Positions 8,662-21,077 are shown, numbered from the stretch's first letter. The stretch is 64,000 nucleotides of DNA from Grimontia indica (GCF_000333895.2 NZ_ANFM02000010.1:55618-119617); one strand, 5' to 3'. The notes: generated from the letters alone by a model not told the origin. Translations and numbers: made by a program.

Positions 8662-9989
8662 TAGATCACCGTAGATTGGATCTCTCCATCTCCAAACGTT
8701 GACCTGATCTGATCGCCAGATTTAAGCGACGATGCTGAACGAATCACTTCGCCTTTATCGTTTCGGGTGATTGAATAACCGCGTGCAAGTGTTGCCAGTG
8801 GGCTCACCGCATCCAGTGTTTCCATCTGCAGTGCCAGTGCATGTTGTTGTTGTCGGAGTTGGCGGCGCATGGCCTCAATAAGACGCTGCTCCACATAGCC
8901 CAGTTGCGCTTTCTGGCCAGGAATTTGGTTCGCGGGTGAGTATCTCTCAAGCTTTTGCGCTGCTCTATCCAGGCGCTGTGCTTCCGTTTGAAGTGTATAG
9001 CGCATGGATTGGTGAAGACGCCTTTCAAGCTCATCAAACTGCTGAGACTGTTGTTGAAGCTGCGCTTTGGGGTGCTGCATCGCCAATCGGTGTTGCAAGC
9101 GTGTCAGCCATTCCTGAGAGCGGCTTAAATGACGGCTGAAAGCGTGTGCGAGGCGATCAGTACGCTGCAAGAGTTGCTGATCACGTACCGAGATATCTCG
9201 GCTGACAAGCTCTGCTGCTGCTGACGGGGTAGGGGCACGGACATCGGCGACGAAATCCGCGATGGTAACATCAACTTCATGGCCAACTGCACTGACGATC
9301 GGGATGGAGCTGGCGGCAATGGTACGGGCAACAATTTCCTCGTTGAAACACCACAAGTCTTCCAGCGAACCACCACCACGGCCAACGATCAGCACATCAC
9401 ATTCATTGCGGCTGTTGGCACGCCCAATAGCCTGCGCTATTTGAATCGCAGCATCTTTGCCCTGCACTTGGGTGGGATAAATCACCACAGGCAAGCTAGG
9501 ATCGCGGCGTTTCAATACATGCAAAATATCATGCAGCGCCGCTCCAGTACTAGAAGTGATCACGCCAACCCGCTTGGGTTGTTCTGGGAGTGGTTTTTTC
9601 AGACTGGCAGCAAACAGACCTTCTGCGGAAAGCTGCATTTTCAGTTTTTCAAATTGTTGTTGAAGCAGGCCGTCACCTTCGGGCTGCATGCTTTCGACAA
9701 TGATTTGGTAGTCACCGCGGGGCTCATACAAAGAAAGCCTTGCACGCACCAACACCTGATTTCCGTTGGCAGGTTTAAATGTCACCCGTCGGTTATTGCC
9801 TTTGAACATGGCGCATTTGACCTGAGCCTGACGGTCTTTCAGGGTGAAATACCAGTGACCAGATGTTGCCACGGTGAGGTTTGAAATCTCGCCAACCAGC
9901 CAAACAATGCCCATTTCGTTTTCGAGCAATAAACGTACTTCAGCGTTTAATCTGGAGACGGTATAGATATTGTTGTTGGTGAGATTCAT
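8661..9989 (-). CDS. xseA: Exodeoxyribonuclease VII large subunit XseA
   Basis: 442 residues from the ATG at 9989. A longer frame exists from a TTG at 10016, but the ATG places the conserved IYTVSRLN at the family position. An N-terminal OB-fold ([20 protein letters not shown]) is followed by the catalytic core ([45 protein letters not shown]) and a long coiled-coil region that binds XseB. ExoVII degrades single-stranded DNA. The partner xseB is at 43539-43784. The TAG stop is made from the TA target duplication plus the first base of a MITE; without the insertion the codon would have been TAA, so the protein is unchanged. Confidence 0.95.
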   Translation of the reverse strand: MNLTNNNIYTVSRLNAEVRLLLENEMGIVWLVGEISNLTVATSGHWYFTLKDRQAQVKCAMFKGNNRRVTFKPANGNQVLVRARLSLYEPRGDYQIIVESMQPEGDGLLQQQFEKLKMQLSAEGLFAASLKKPLPEQPKRVGVITSSTGAALHDILHVLKRRDPSLPVVIYPTQVQGKDAAIQIAQAIGRANSRNECDVLIVGRGGGSLEDLWCFNEEIVARTIAASSIPIVSAVGHEVDVTIADFVADVRAPTPSAAAELVSRDISVRDQQLLQRTDRLAHAFSRHLSRSQEWLTRLQHRLAMQHPKAQLQQQSQQFDELERRLHQSMRYTLQTEAQRLDRAAQKLERYSPANQIPGQKAQLGYVEQRLIEAMRRQLRQQQHALALQMETLDAVSPLATLARGYSITRNDKGEVIRSASSLKSGDQIRSTFGDGEIQSTVI

Positions 9990-10048
9990 AGCGGAATGCG
10001 TCTTTGTTTTCAGCAAGATGAAGCCATGTTAAAGAGGCGAAATCTGAA

Positions 10049-10064
10049 AGCCAAACGTTTTCGT
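10049..10064 (+). promoter_or_regulatory. PurR box 1 upstream of guaB
   Basis: AGCCAAACGTTTTCGT resembles the PurR operator consensus ACGCAAACGTTTNCNT, with the central AAACGTTT intact. It is the distal of two sites 26 bp apart upstream of guaB. Confidence 0.75.
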
Positions 10065-10074
10065 AAAAATCTGT

Positions 10075-10102
10075 AGCCAAACGTTTGCGCCGTCAGTATA
10101 AT
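10075..10102 (+). promoter_or_regulatory. guaBA promoter with PurR box 2
   Basis: PurR-like operator AGCCAAACGTTTGCGC at 10075-10090 lies directly before a perfect -10 hexamer TATAAT at 10097-10102. The operator occupies the -35/-10 spacer, so a bound repressor would block RNA polymerase. The distance from the -10 to the guaB ATG is about 50 bp. Confidence 0.8.
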
Positions 10103-10154
10103 GCGGCGGCAATATTTTGAACTCCCTCATATTATATTGGCGTGAGATATTGCA

Positions 10155-11621
10155 ATGTTACGAATAGCTAAAGAAGCCCTTACTTTTGACGATGTACTGC
10201 TGGTTCCAGCACACTCCACAGTTCTTCCGAACACTGCCGACTTGCGCACTCAACTGACGAAAAAAATCTCTCTGAACATCCCACTGATCTCAGCGGCGAT
10301 GGACACAGTGACCGAAGCGCGCCTCGCAATTGCGCTTGCTCAGGAAGGTGGCATCGGTTTTATCCACAAAAACATGTCTATTGAGCAACAAGCGGAACAA
10401 GTTCGCTTGGTGAAGATCTTTGAAGCCGGTGTGGTTTCAAACCCTGTTACTGTGACGCCTGATCAAACCATTGCTGATGTAAAAGCACTGACCGACACTC
10501 ACGGCTTTGCCGGTTTCCCAGTTGTCACTGAAGCCAATGAACTGGTGGGTATCATCACTGGCCGTGACGTTCGTTTCGTGACTGACCTGAGCCTGAAAGT
10601 GTCAGAAGCCATGACACCGAAAGAGCGTCTGGCGACAGTGAAAGAGGGTGCAAGCCCAGAAGAAGTTCAAAAGCTGATGCAAAAACACCGCGTAGAAAAA
10701 ATCCTGGTGGTTAATGACGATCACCACATCGCGGGCATGATCACTGCAAAAGATTTCCAAAAAGCTGAGCGCAAACCAAACGCATGTAAAGACGAGCAAG
10801 GCCGTCTGCGTGTTGGTGCCGCGGTTGGCGCAGGTGCAGGTAACGAAGAACGTGTTGCTGCACTGGTTGAAGCAGGCGTTGACGTGCTGCTTATCGACTC
10901 TTCTCATGGTCACTCTGAAGGCGTGCTTCAACGCATTCGTGAAACCCGTGAAAAATTCCCTGAATTGCAAATCATTGGCGGTAACGTCGCAACTGGCGCA
11001 GGTGCAAAAGCCCTGATTGAAGCGGGTGTAGATGCAGTGAAAGTGGGTATCGGCCCAGGCTCAATCTGTACAACCCGTATTGTTACCGGTGTGGGTGTTC
11101 CGCAAATCACTGCGATTTCAGACGCAGTCGAAGTGGCAGAGCAATACGGCGTGCCATGTATCGCTGATGGCGGTATCCGCTTTTCTGGTGACCTGTGTAA
11201 AGCACTGGTTGCAGGCGCATCATGTGTGATGGTTGGTTCTATGCTGGCAGGTACGGAAGAATCTCCAGGTGAAGTAGAACTGTACCAAGGCCGCGCTTAC
11301 AAATCTTACCGTGGTATGGGCTCGCTGGGTGCGATGTCTAAAGGTTCTTCTGACCGTTACTTCCAGAGCGATAACGCAGCGGACAAGCTGGTACCGGAAG
11401 GTATCGAAGGTCGCGTGGCATACAAAGGCCGTCTGAAAGAAATCATTCACCAGCAAATGGGTGGCCTGCGCTCGTGCATGGGTCTGACCGGTTCCGCGAC
11501 GGTTGAAGCTTTGCGCACAAAAGCAGAATTCGTTCGCATCACTGGCGCTGGTATGACGGAATCGCACGCACACGATGTGACCATCACTAAAGAAGCACCA
11601 AACTACCGTACTGGCCAGTAA
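10155..11621 (+). CDS. guaB: Inosine-5'-monophosphate dehydrogenase GuaB
   Basis: 488 residues. GuaB oxidises IMP to XMP with NAD+, the committed step to GMP. The TIM-barrel has the catalytic loop [15 protein letters not shown] with the active-site Cys, the phosphate-binding DGGIRFSGD and the flap region. A Bateman domain (two CBS motifs) is inserted at about residues 93-205. The ATG matches the family start [16 protein letters not shown]. It is the first gene of the guaBA operon and is preceded by two PurR boxes. Confidence 0.97.
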   Translation: MLRIAKEALTFDDVLLVPAHSTVLPNTADLRTQLTKKISLNIPLISAAMDTVTEARLAIALAQEGGIGFIHKNMSIEQQAEQVRLVKIFEAGVVSNPVTVTPDQTIADVKALTDTHGFAGFPVVTEANELVGIITGRDVRFVTDLSLKVSEAMTPKERLATVKEGASPEEVQKLMQKHRVEKILVVNDDHHIAGMITAKDFQKAERKPNACKDEQGRLRVGAAVGAGAGNEERVAALVEAGVDVLLIDSSHGHSEGVLQRIRETREKFPELQIIGGNVATGAGAKALIEAGVDAVKVGIGPGSICTTRIVTGVGVPQITAISDAVEVAEQYGVPCIADGGIRFSGDLCKALVAGASCVMVGSMLAGTEESPGEVELYQGRAYKSYRGMGSLGAMSKGSSDRYFQSDNAADKLVPEGIEGRVAYKGRLKEIIHQQMGGLRSCMGLTGSATVEALRTKAEFVRITGAGMTESHAHDVTITKEAPNYRTGQ

Positions 11622-11703
11622 TTCACGCCCGTAAGTTAAAGCCGAAATTTATAGCATGGGGACGGAAGTCCCCTGTATCGATGACTTTTTGAGACAAGCT
11701 GAA

Positions 11704-13281
11704 ATGACCCAAAATATTCATGACCAACGTATTCTGATCCTCGACTTTGGTTCTCAGTACACCCAGTTGATTGCGCGTCGTATCCGTGAAATCGGTGTTT
11801 ACTGTGAGCTGTGGGGCTGGGATGTTGAAGAGCAGGATATCCGTGACTTCAACCCGAACGGCATCATTCTTTCCGGTGGCCCGGAGAGCGTGACCGAAGA
11901 CGGTTCGCCACGTGCGCCTGAATATGTGTTTAACGCGGGCGTTCCAGTACTGGGCGTGTGCTACGGCATGCAAACCATGTCTGAGCAACTTGGCGGTAAA
12001 GTTTCAGGCTCAAACGAGCGTGAGTTCGGTTACGCGAAAGTGACGCTGGACAACCCAGGTAGCCTGTTTGAAGGTATCGAAGATGCCATCAATGAAGCGG
12101 GCAAAGGCGTTCTGGATGTATGGATGAGCCACGGCGACAAAGTGGTAGAAATTCCATCTGACTTTGAGAAAGTTGCGTCGACTGATACTTGTCCGTTTGC
12201 AGCAATGGCAAACGAAGAGAAGCGTTTCTACGGCGTTCAGTTCCACCCTGAAGTGACGCACACCCGTCAGGGTCACCGCATGCTTGAGCGCTTCGTGATG
12301 GATATCTGTGGCTGTGAAAAGCTATGGACGCCAGCATCTATCATCGAAGATGCGATTGCGCGCATCAAAGAACAAGTGGGTGATGACGAAGTGATCCTTG
12401 GCCTGTCAGGCGGCGTGGACTCTTCTGTTGTTGCTATGCTTATCCACCGCGCGATCGGTGACAAGCTGACCTGTGTATTCGTAGACAACGGTCTGCTGCG
12501 CTTGAACGAAGCAGAGCAGGTTATGGAAATGTTCGGTGACCACTTCGGCCTGAACATTGTTCACGTTGATGCGGAAGACCGCTTCCTGTCAGCGCTGGAA
12601 GGTATTGCGGATCCAGAAGCAAAACGTAAGAAGATTGGTCACGTGTTCGTAGACGTATTCGATGAAGAATCGAAGAAGCTGAAGAACGCGAAATGGCTGG
12701 CGCAAGGCACTATCTACCCAGATGTGATCGAGTCTGCTGCTTCCAAGACCGGTAAAGCGCACGTTATCAAATCTCACCACAACGTAGGTGGTCTGCCGGA
12801 TGACATGGAAATGGGTCTGGTTGAGCCGCTGAAAGAGCTGTTCAAAGACGAAGTGCGTAAGATTGGTCTGGAGCTGGGTCTGCCGTATAACATGCTTTAC
12901 CGCCACCCGTTCCCAGGTCCAGGTCTGGGTGTACGTGTACTTGGCGAAGTGAAAAAAGAGTACTGTGATCTGCTACGCCGTGCGGATGCTATCTTCATCG
13001 AAGAGCTACACAAAGCAGACCTTTACAACAAGGTTTCTCAGGCATTTACCGTGTTCTTGCCAGTACGCTCTGTCGGCGTAATGGGTGACGGCCGTAAATA
13101 CGATTGGGTCGTTTCTCTGCGTGCAGTAGAAACCATCGACTTCATGACCGCACACTGGGCGCACCTGCCATACGACTTCCTGGGCCGCGTTTCAAACCGC
13201 ATCATCAACGAAGTTGACGGCATCAGCCGCGTGGTTTACGACGTATCTGGTAAGCCACCTGCAACCATCGAGTGGGAATAA
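11704..13281 (+). CDS. guaA: GMP synthase (glutamine-hydrolysing) GuaA
   Basis: 525 residues from the ATG at 11704, identical in length to the E. coli enzyme. An upstream in-frame ATG at 11656 would add 16 non-conserved residues and is not favoured. The class I glutamine amidotransferase domain comes first (nucleophile Cys in GVCYGMQ, His-Glu in HPEVTHT). The PP-loop ATP pyrophosphatase (LSGGVDSSV) and the C-terminal dimerisation domain ([16 protein letters not shown], ending PPATIEWE) follow. It converts XMP to GMP and follows guaB by 82 bp. Confidence 0.97.
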   Translation: MTQNIHDQRILILDFGSQYTQLIARRIREIGVYCELWGWDVEEQDIRDFNPNGIILSGGPESVTEDGSPRAPEYVFNAGVPVLGVCYGMQTMSEQLGGKVSGSNEREFGYAKVTLDNPGSLFEGIEDAINEAGKGVLDVWMSHGDKVVEIPSDFEKVASTDTCPFAAMANEEKRFYGVQFHPEVTHTRQGHRMLERFVMDICGCEKLWTPASIIEDAIARIKEQVGDDEVILGLSGGVDSSVVAMLIHRAIGDKLTCVFVDNGLLRLNEAEQVMEMFGDHFGLNIVHVDAEDRFLSALEGIADPEAKRKKIGHVFVDVFDEESKKLKNAKWLAQGTIYPDVIESAASKTGKAHVIKSHHNVGGLPDDMEMGLVEPLKELFKDEVRKIGLELGLPYNMLYRHPFPGPGLGVRVLGEVKKEYCDLLRRADAIFIEELHKADLYNKVSQAFTVFLPVRSVGVMGDGRKYDWVVSLRAVETIDFMTAHWAHLPYDFLGRVSNRIINEVDGISRVVYDVSGKPPATIEWE

Positions 13282-13305
13282 TCCCTCTTCAAATCCAGTC
13301 ATTCA

Positions 13306-13330
13306 AAAGGCACGCATAGCGTGCCTTTTT
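13306..13330 (+). terminator. Rho-independent terminator after guaA
   Basis: Perfect 10-bp stem AAAGGCACGC / GCGTGCCTTT with a three-base loop and a T-tract, 24 bp after the guaA stop. Confidence 0.9.
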
Positions 13331-13636
13331 CTTTCTCTCTCACCTGCGATACGTCTTCCGTTCTCAGGGTGGCTGATACTCACCATTTCACGCCAAAAGT
13401 AGCCACTTTAGCGTGGTTGTTGTGAATTTGGATTGTCTTTGTTTGCTTTGTGTTTATTGCTTGTGTGGTAATTGAATTTATGTGCTGAAACCGTAATTTT
13501 AATTGAGATTAGTCACTATCAATTTGGTTGGTTACGTGTATTTTGTGCTGTTGAATAATTATGACGTCGTTGCGAATTCATCAAAGAATCCGCTCCTTAC
13601 GATGCAAACACACACTGTAAAAACTCGGAGCTTTAA
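13331..13636. other. AT-rich gap between guaA and the first AbgT gene
   Basis: About 300 bp without a gene. It has an imperfect inverted repeat near 13389-13416 (CACGCC...GCGTGG) and AT-rich sequence that should hold the promoter of the transporter at 13637. No recognisable operator was found. A GGAG Shine-Dalgarno precedes the transporter start. Confidence 0.4.
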
Positions 13637-15196
13637 ATGAGTAACCATGCCATGAGCAATACTCCAGACGCGCCAAGTGGCGGTATGGAAAAGTTCCTGA
13701 ACTGGATTGAAAGGGCGGGTAACAAAATCCCTGATCCTGCACTTCTGTTCTTCTATGGACTTTTAATCGTATGGGGCCTGTCCGCCGTTCTTTCTCAGGT
13801 TGATTTCGGCCTGATCCATCCTGTTACCGGCCAGGCTGTAGAGATTAATAACCTTCTGACAGGCGAAGCGCTTGCAAGCTTCCTCGCGAACATGGTGACG
13901 ACTTTCACCAGCTTTGCACCTATGGGTATTGTGCTTGTAGCCATGCTGGGTGTGGGCGTCGCGGATGCATCTGGCTTTATCACCACTGGCCTGAAAAAAA
14001 TGCTGAACGTGACACCTAAGAAGCTGCTGACGCCAGCGCTGATTCTGGTGGCGATTGTGTCGCACACGGCAGCAGATGCGGGTTACGTTCTGGTTATTCC
14101 TTTGGGCGGCATCATCTTCCACGCCGCGGGTCGTCACCCGCTGGTGGGTATTGCTGCGGCGTTTGCCGGTGTGTCGGGCGGTTTCTCAGCTAACTTTATT
14201 CCAGCGGGTATTGACCCTCTGTTGGCTGGCTTTACCCAATCTGCAGCGCAGGTTCTGGATAAAGACTACGTGGTGAACCCACTGGCGAACCTGTATTTCA
14301 CAGGTCTTTCTTCATTCCTGATTGTGGCTATCGGCTGGTATGTGACTGAGAAAATTATCGAGCCACGCCTGAACAAATTGCCAATTGATGAAGATGCAGA
14401 AAAAGCACCTGATCTCGGCAGCTTCACCGCTATTGAAAGTAAAGCGTTCAACCGCGCAGGTTTTGCAATGCTGGCGGGTATCGTTCTGCTGGTGGTTGCT
14501 CTTATCCCTGAAACGTCAGCACTGCGTTCACCTGAAGGTGAACTGACTGCGTTCTCTGCGCCGCTGATGAAATCTATCGTACCGCTGATCTTTATCTTGT
14601 TTGTGATTCCAGGTGTGGTTTATGGTCGCGTGGCAGGTACCTTCAAAACGCAAGGCGATATCATTAAAGCAATGAGCGATACCATGGCGACCATGGGCGC
14701 ATATTTGGTGATGTCATTCTTCTGTGCGCAGTTCCTGGCGGCATTCAGCCAGTCGAACATCGGCACCTTGCTGGCATTGGAAGGCGCGGCATTCCTGAAA
14801 GCGCTGAACATGCCGGGTCAGTTGACCATCATCGGTATGATTCTGTTGACCGCGTGTGTGAACCTGCTTATCGGTTCTGCATCGGCAAAATGGGCGCTGA
14901 TTGGTCCAATCCTTGTACCAATGCTGATGGCGCTGGGTATTTCTCCTGAGTTGTCTCAGGCGGCTTACCGCGTAGGTGACTCCGTATCTAACATCATTTC
15001 TCCACTGATGGTGTTCTTCCCACTGGTCGTGGTTTACTGCCAACGTTATGTGAAGAGCACAGGTATCGGCACATTGGCTTCAATGATGATGCCTTACTCC
15101 ATTGCGATGCTGATCGGTTGGTCAATCTTCCTTCTGGCTTACTGGGCTCTGGGCATCCCTCTGGGTATCCAAGCACCTTACACCTACCAGATGTAA
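13637..15196 (+). CDS. AbgT family transporter (copy 1)
   Basis: 519 residues. A polytopic membrane protein of the AbgT family (p-aminobenzoyl-glutamate transporter/MtrF type). Family signs include the N-terminal MEKFLNWIERAGNKIPDPALLFF, the AADAGYVLVIPLGG loop, the GFSANFIPAGIDPLLAGFTQ hairpin motif, and the C-terminal repeat ACVNLLIGSASAKWALIGPILVPM with RVGDSVSNIISPLM. Members import aminobenzoyl-glutamate (E. coli AbgT) or export antifolates such as sulfonamides (MtrF, YdaH). The substrate cannot be told from sequence. A paralogue lies 398 bp downstream; each gene has its own terminator. Confidence 0.9.
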   Translation: MSNHAMSNTPDAPSGGMEKFLNWIERAGNKIPDPALLFFYGLLIVWGLSAVLSQVDFGLIHPVTGQAVEINNLLTGEALASFLANMVTTFTSFAPMGIVLVAMLGVGVADASGFITTGLKKMLNVTPKKLLTPALILVAIVSHTAADAGYVLVIPLGGIIFHAAGRHPLVGIAAAFAGVSGGFSANFIPAGIDPLLAGFTQSAAQVLDKDYVVNPLANLYFTGLSSFLIVAIGWYVTEKIIEPRLNKLPIDEDAEKAPDLGSFTAIESKAFNRAGFAMLAGIVLLVVALIPETSALRSPEGELTAFSAPLMKSIVPLIFILFVIPGVVYGRVAGTFKTQGDIIKAMSDTMATMGAYLVMSFFCAQFLAAFSQSNIGTLLALEGAAFLKALNMPGQLTIIGMILLTACVNLLIGSASAKWALIGPILVPMLMALGISPELSQAAYRVGDSVSNIISPLMVFFPLVVVYCQRYVKSTGIGTLASMMMPYSIAMLIGWSIFLLAYWALGIPLGIQAPYTYQM

Positions 15197-15215
15197 CAGC
15201 AATCTGTTGTAATCC

Positions 15216-15242
15216 AAGCCCTGCCGCCGTGCAGGGCTTTTT
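15216..15242 (+). terminator. Rho-independent terminator after AbgT copy 1
   Basis: Stem AAGCCCTGC / GCAGGGCTT with a six-base loop followed by T, 19 bp after the stop. It separates the two AbgT genes transcriptionally. Confidence 0.88.
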
Positions 15243-15462
15243 CTTGCGTTTGAATTCTTCTCCAACAATACGTGCTACATCAACGCAACATTATCAAAAC
15301 ATACATCTATGCATTAATGGATTTTTGAGATTTTGTATAAAAGATGTATCTTCTGGGATGTTTGCGTTATCTCACACTATTATCTGCGGTGCTGTCTTCA
15401 ATCTGCCATAAGTCCTGACTCTTAATGTTGATTTGGCATTATCCCCTTTTTAATCTCATTTA

Positions 15463-15479
15463 TTGGAGTTTTACTCCAA
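15463..15479. promoter_or_regulatory. 17-bp perfect inverted repeat upstream of AbgT copy 2
   Basis: TTGGAGT-TTT-ACTCCAA is a perfect 7+3+7 palindrome in the 398-bp gap between the two transporter genes, about 115 bp before the second one. Its size and AT-rich setting fit a repressor or activator operator. The regulator is unknown. The rest of the gap (15243-15594) is AT-rich and shows no gene. Confidence 0.45.
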
Positions 15480-15594
15480 AAGTGGCATCTGCTAAGTTCT
15501 TGCGGCAAAAGTAACGGATATACCTGATTTCATCGCATGCTCGTTTCGGCGAATGGTCAATCAAGGTTAGAACTCATCGAAAAGGTGGTATGAC

Positions 15595-17151
15595 ATGAGT
15601 CAAGCTTCACAAGGAGCGCCGCAACAGAATGGCGCGATTGCGTTTATTGAACGCGTAGGTAAAAAAATCCCCGATCCTGTGATCATTTTTATGTTCCTTT
15701 TTGTGGCTGCATTGGCCATTACAGGTTTGATCGGCGGAATGGAATTCCAAACCACAGGGGCAGATGGTAACCCTGTCAGCCACACTGTGAAGAGCATGCT
15801 GGCAACAGAAAACGTTCGCTGGATGTTTGATAATGCGATCCTTGAAAACTGGCTGTCGTTCGGCCATGGCGTACTCGGTGTCATTCTCGTGGTGATGCTG
15901 GGTGTCGGCATTGCTGAGAACTCAGGCCTTCTGGGGGCAGTGATTAAGCGTGTTGGCCTACGCCTGAATGAGAAGTGGCTGCCGATGCTGCTGGTATTCC
16001 TGGGTATCATGAGCTCCATCGCGACGGATGCGGGTTACCTGGTGCTTATCCCATTGGCAGGTATGCTGTACGCAGGTGTGGGTAAAAATCCATTGATCGG
16101 AATGGCAGCTGCGTTCGCAGGTGTCTCTGCGGGCTTCAGTGCAAACCTGATTCCTGCAACCCCGGTTGACGTCATTATTGGTCTGAATGCACGTGTGTTT
16201 GCAGAATCTCAAGGCGTGCCTTTTGAGACCGCAGCAGGTGAAGTGCTAAACCCTGCGACAATGCACTATTTCTTCATCTTTGTTTCCACCTTCATGCTGG
16301 CGATTCTGGGTGCTTGGGTCACCAAACGCTTTGTCGCACCTCGTTTGGAAAAGATGGAGTACACGCTACCGGAAGACTTGGATCAGAGCGATTTCTCTGT
16401 CAGCGAAAGCGAGCAAAAGGGTCTGCGCGCTGCAGGTCTCGGCCTGATTGCTTCTCTGGCTGCGATTGTTGCGCTGGCAATGGGTCCACTTGCGCCATAC
16501 ACCAATGAGGCTGGCCGCACAGTCACCCCTTACATGAACAACGTCATCCTTTTGATTGCGATGGTGTTTGCGGTAACGGGTATTTGCTTTGGTTACAGCA
16601 CGGGCAAGTTCAAGTCTTTACAAGACGTAGTGAATGCCATGGTGAAGCAGATGAACACCTTTGGTTATGTTTTGGTTTTGACTTTCTTCAGCCATAACTT
16701 CCTGGCGGTATTGAGTTATTCAGGCTTGGGTGTTTATATCACTTACCTAGGTGCGACCACCTTGTCTTCACTGGGTCTGGAAAACTTCCCAATCCTGCTC
16801 ATCATTGGCTTCATTCTTACCACTGCACTTATCAATCTGTTTGTGGGTGGTTTGACATCGAAGTGGATGCTGCTGGGGCCAATTTTCGTTCCTATGCTGT
16901 ATCAGGTTAACCCGAATATGACACCTGATTTGGTAGCAGCTGCGTATCGCGTAGCAGATTCGTCGACTAACATCATTACGCCAATGATGACCTATGCAGG
17001 TGTGATTCTAGCCTTCATGCGTAAGTACAAATCTGATCTGACGTTTGGCGACGTGATTGCGATGATGGTGCCATACTCAGCAGCGTTCCTGACTGTATGG
17101 ACAACCTTGCTGATTGTGTTCTTCAGCTTCAACATTCCACTGGGCTTCTGA
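15595..17151 (+). CDS. AbgT family transporter (copy 2)
   Basis: 518 residues. Same family as the gene just upstream and clearly paralogous, with IERVGKKIPDPVIIFMFLF at the start, ATDAGYLVLIPLAGMLYAG, GFSANLIPATPVDVIIGLN, and INLFVGGLTSKWMLLGPIFVPM with YRVADSSTNIITPMMTYAG near the end. The two copies differ at many positions, including the hairpin motif (GIDPLLAG against TPVDVIIG), so they may handle different substrates. The gene has its own upstream palindrome and its own terminator. The substrate is unknown. Confidence 0.9.
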   Translation: MSQASQGAPQQNGAIAFIERVGKKIPDPVIIFMFLFVAALAITGLIGGMEFQTTGADGNPVSHTVKSMLATENVRWMFDNAILENWLSFGHGVLGVILVVMLGVGIAENSGLLGAVIKRVGLRLNEKWLPMLLVFLGIMSSIATDAGYLVLIPLAGMLYAGVGKNPLIGMAAAFAGVSAGFSANLIPATPVDVIIGLNARVFAESQGVPFETAAGEVLNPATMHYFFIFVSTFMLAILGAWVTKRFVAPRLEKMEYTLPEDLDQSDFSVSESEQKGLRAAGLGLIASLAAIVALAMGPLAPYTNEAGRTVTPYMNNVILLIAMVFAVTGICFGYSTGKFKSLQDVVNAMVKQMNTFGYVLVLTFFSHNFLAVLSYSGLGVYITYLGATTLSSLGLENFPILLIIGFILTTALINLFVGGLTSKWMLLGPIFVPMLYQVNPNMTPDLVAAAYRVADSSTNIITPMMTYAGVILAFMRKYKSDLTFGDVIAMMVPYSAAFLTVWTTLLIVFFSFNIPLGF

Positions 17152-17170
17152 TCAGGCTCAGCAAGAATAG

Positions 17171-17197
17171 AAAAACCCGGCTTCGGCCGGGTTTTTT
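17171..17197. terminator. Bidirectional terminator between AbgT copy 2 and fghA
   Basis: Stem AAAAACCCGGC / GCCGGGTTTTT with a TTCG tetraloop. There are A and T tracts on both sides, so it can serve the convergent genes on both strands. Confidence 0.93.
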
Positions 17198-17210
17198 GTT
17201 GTTTGAAGCC

Positions 17211-18053
17211 TTACTTCAAATGCTCTCCATGAAACCGTAGGTGATCTTCAATAAAGCTCGAAATGAAGTAGTAGCTGTGGTCATAGCCTTCCTGCATACG
17301 AAGCTCCAGCGGATAACCAGCTTCTTCAGCAGCTTGAAGCAGGTTACCGGGTTTCAGTTGCTCATGCAGGAACTGGTCGCCATCACCTTGATCAATCAGC
17401 ATCGGTAAGTGCTTCTCGGCTTTTTTGATTAAGGCGCAGCTGTCGTATTCCAGCCAAGTTTGGCGGTCTTCACCTAAATAGTTGGTAAAAGCCTTTTCGC
17501 CCCAAGGCACAGCAGCGGGATTCACAATTGGGCTGAATGCAGAAACAGAACGGTAATCGTCACTGTTTTTCAGTGCGATTGTCAGGGCACCGTGTCCCCC
17601 CATGCTGTGACCGGAAATCGCCTTCACATCACTGACCGGGAAGTGCGCTTCGATAACAGCAGGAAGCTCTTTTACCACGTAATCGTACATGTGATAGAAA
17701 CGATTCCAAGGTGCCTCAGTCGCATTCAGGTAGAAACCAGCACCGATACCAAAATCGTACGCACCTTCAGGATCATCAGGAATATTGTCGCCACGTGGGC
17801 TGGTGTCAGGGGCAACGATAGCAATACCCAGCTCAGCAGCGACACGATGTGCGCCGGCTTTCTGCATAAAGTTTTCGTCACTGCAGGTCAGTCCTGACAA
17901 CCAGTAAAGTACTGGCACACGATTTGATTCTGACGCTTGAGGTGGCAAGAAAATGGCGAAACGCATATTGCTATGAACAGTTCGCGAGGTGTGAGTGTAC
18001 TGCTTATGCCAGCCGCCAAAACTGCGGTTGCTGCTGATATTTTCAAGACTCAT
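17211..18053 (-). CDS. fghA: S-formylglutathione hydrolase
   Basis: 280 residues, esterase D family alpha/beta hydrolase. It hydrolyses S-formylglutathione to formate and glutathione, the last step of glutathione-dependent formaldehyde detoxification. The nucleophile elbow is [10 protein letters not shown], the oxyanion region is [18 protein letters not shown], and the catalytic His lies in GYDHSYYF near the C-terminus. It lies 59 bp downstream of frmA on the same strand, giving the usual two-gene pathway operon (frmA-fghA). The regulator here appears to be a divergent LysR protein rather than an adjacent FrmR. Confidence 0.95.
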   Translation of the reverse strand: MSLENISSNRSFGGWHKQYTHTSRTVHSNMRFAIFLPPQASESNRVPVLYWLSGLTCSDENFMQKAGAHRVAAELGIAIVAPDTSPRGDNIPDDPEGAYDFGIGAGFYLNATEAPWNRFYHMYDYVVKELPAVIEAHFPVSDVKAISGHSMGGHGALTIALKNSDDYRSVSAFSPIVNPAAVPWGEKAFTNYLGEDRQTWLEYDSCALIKKAEKHLPMLIDQGDGDQFLHEQLKPGNLLQAAEEAGYPLELRMQEGYDHSYYFISSFIEDHLRFHGEHLK

Positions 18054-18112
18054 TTAGGACTCCAAAGCAGGCGGTTAGCTGCCGCCTGCGTGGGGTTTTA
18101 ACTTAACGGCTC

Positions 18113-19276
<1,164 letters not shown>

Positions 19277-19415
19277 TTAACGTCTAACCCTAGGCGATAT
19301 ATCTTGGTGGAGCGAGTTCACTTTTGTGACACGCTGAATTTGAGTGATAGTCTATTTATTTCTATTCGTGTGATAATCCATTTAAATTGCAATTAACTTT
19401 TACTGGTGAGAAATA

Positions 19416-20300
19416 ATGTCAGATTGGCAAGGGGTTTCAGAGTTTTTGGCCGTGGTCGAAACCGCAAGCTTTACCAAAGCGGCCAGCCGTCTCGGAGCTT
19501 CAACGGCACATGTGAGCAGGCAGGTGGCTTTGCTCGAGGAGCGCCTTAATACCCGGCTTTTGTTTCGTACAACGCGAAAGGTATCGACCACAGAAGAAGG
19601 CGATATCTATTATCAGCATTGTCGGTTGCTGGCAGACGGGTTAAAAGAAGCAGAGAGTGCAGTCACCCAGTTACACGAAACACCAAACGGCCATATCAAA
19701 TTGACTGCTCCGGTAACTTATGGGGAAAAAGTAGTCATGCCATTGATACTGGATTTTATGGATGCCTATCCTGAAATTCAGATAGAGGTAGATCTGACCA
19801 ATGCGACGCTAGACCTTGTCGATTCATCTTGTGATGTCGCATTGAGACTGGGGCGATTGGTAGATTCTTCCATGGTGTGCAAGCGTCTTGCCACACGTCG
19901 TCTTATTGTCTGTGGTTCTCCGGATTACCTTTCCAAATTTGGTACCCCCCACACCCTTTCTGAACTGGCACAACACAATTGCCTGCGTGGGCAACACGAC
20001 TATTGGCGTTTTAGAGAGGAAGGAAAAGAACGTACAGTAAGGGTGCGCGGAAACCTTCGTTGTAACAGTGGTATTGCGTTGCTCGATGCTGCAACTCGCG
20101 GTAATGGGCTAATCCAGCTTCCGGATTACTACTTGCAGGAGGCTTTGGGCTCCGGTGAGGTCGTCAAAATACTGAATGCCTATGAGGATTTGGAGGAGGG
20201 GATTTGGGCACTTTTCCCACACCGCCGTCTGCAGCCCCTTCGTGTCAAGCTATTGGTGGACTTTCTGGCGGCCAAACTGGCAAATCAGCCTAAGGAATAG
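19416..20300 (+). CDS. LysR family transcriptional regulator
   Basis: 294 residues. The N-terminal winged helix-turn-helix covers about residues 1-60 (FLAVVETASFTKAASRLGASTAHVSRQVALLEERLNTRLLFRTTR). It is followed by the LysR substrate-binding domain in two lobes (AYPEIQIEVDLTNATLDLVDSSCDVALRLG). It is divergent from frmA with a 172-bp shared intergenic region, the classical arrangement for a LysR regulator and its target. Regulation of the formaldehyde operon is therefore inferred. The inducer is unknown. Confidence 0.88.
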   Translation: MSDWQGVSEFLAVVETASFTKAASRLGASTAHVSRQVALLEERLNTRLLFRTTRKVSTTEEGDIYYQHCRLLADGLKEAESAVTQLHETPNGHIKLTAPVTYGEKVVMPLILDFMDAYPEIQIEVDLTNATLDLVDSSCDVALRLGRLVDSSMVCKRLATRRLIVCGSPDYLSKFGTPHTLSELAQHNCLRGQHDYWRFREEGKERTVRVRGNLRCNSGIALLDAATRGNGLIQLPDYYLQEALGSGEVVKILNAYEDLEEGIWALFPHRRLQPLRVKLLVDFLAAKLANQPKE

Positions 20301-20309
20301 CGCCTATAG

Positions 20310-21031
<722 letters not shown>

Positions 21032-21044
21032 CGTACGTTCCTTT

Positions 21045-21077
21045 TGAAAAAATAAGCGCAGCCCCGCTGCGCTTATT
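21045..21077 (-). terminator. Rho-independent terminator of mltF
   Basis: Perfect 12-bp stem AATAAGCGCAGC / GCTGCGCTTATT with a CCC loop. On the minus strand it is followed directly by a run of T. It lies 56 bp downstream of the mltF stop and just upstream of the small basic-protein gene. Confidence 0.92.

Noticed and set aside
9279..9884. 201-residue open frame antisense to xseA
   Set aside because: It lies wholly within xseA on the opposite strand, has no family-like sequence, and xseA is an intact conserved gene.
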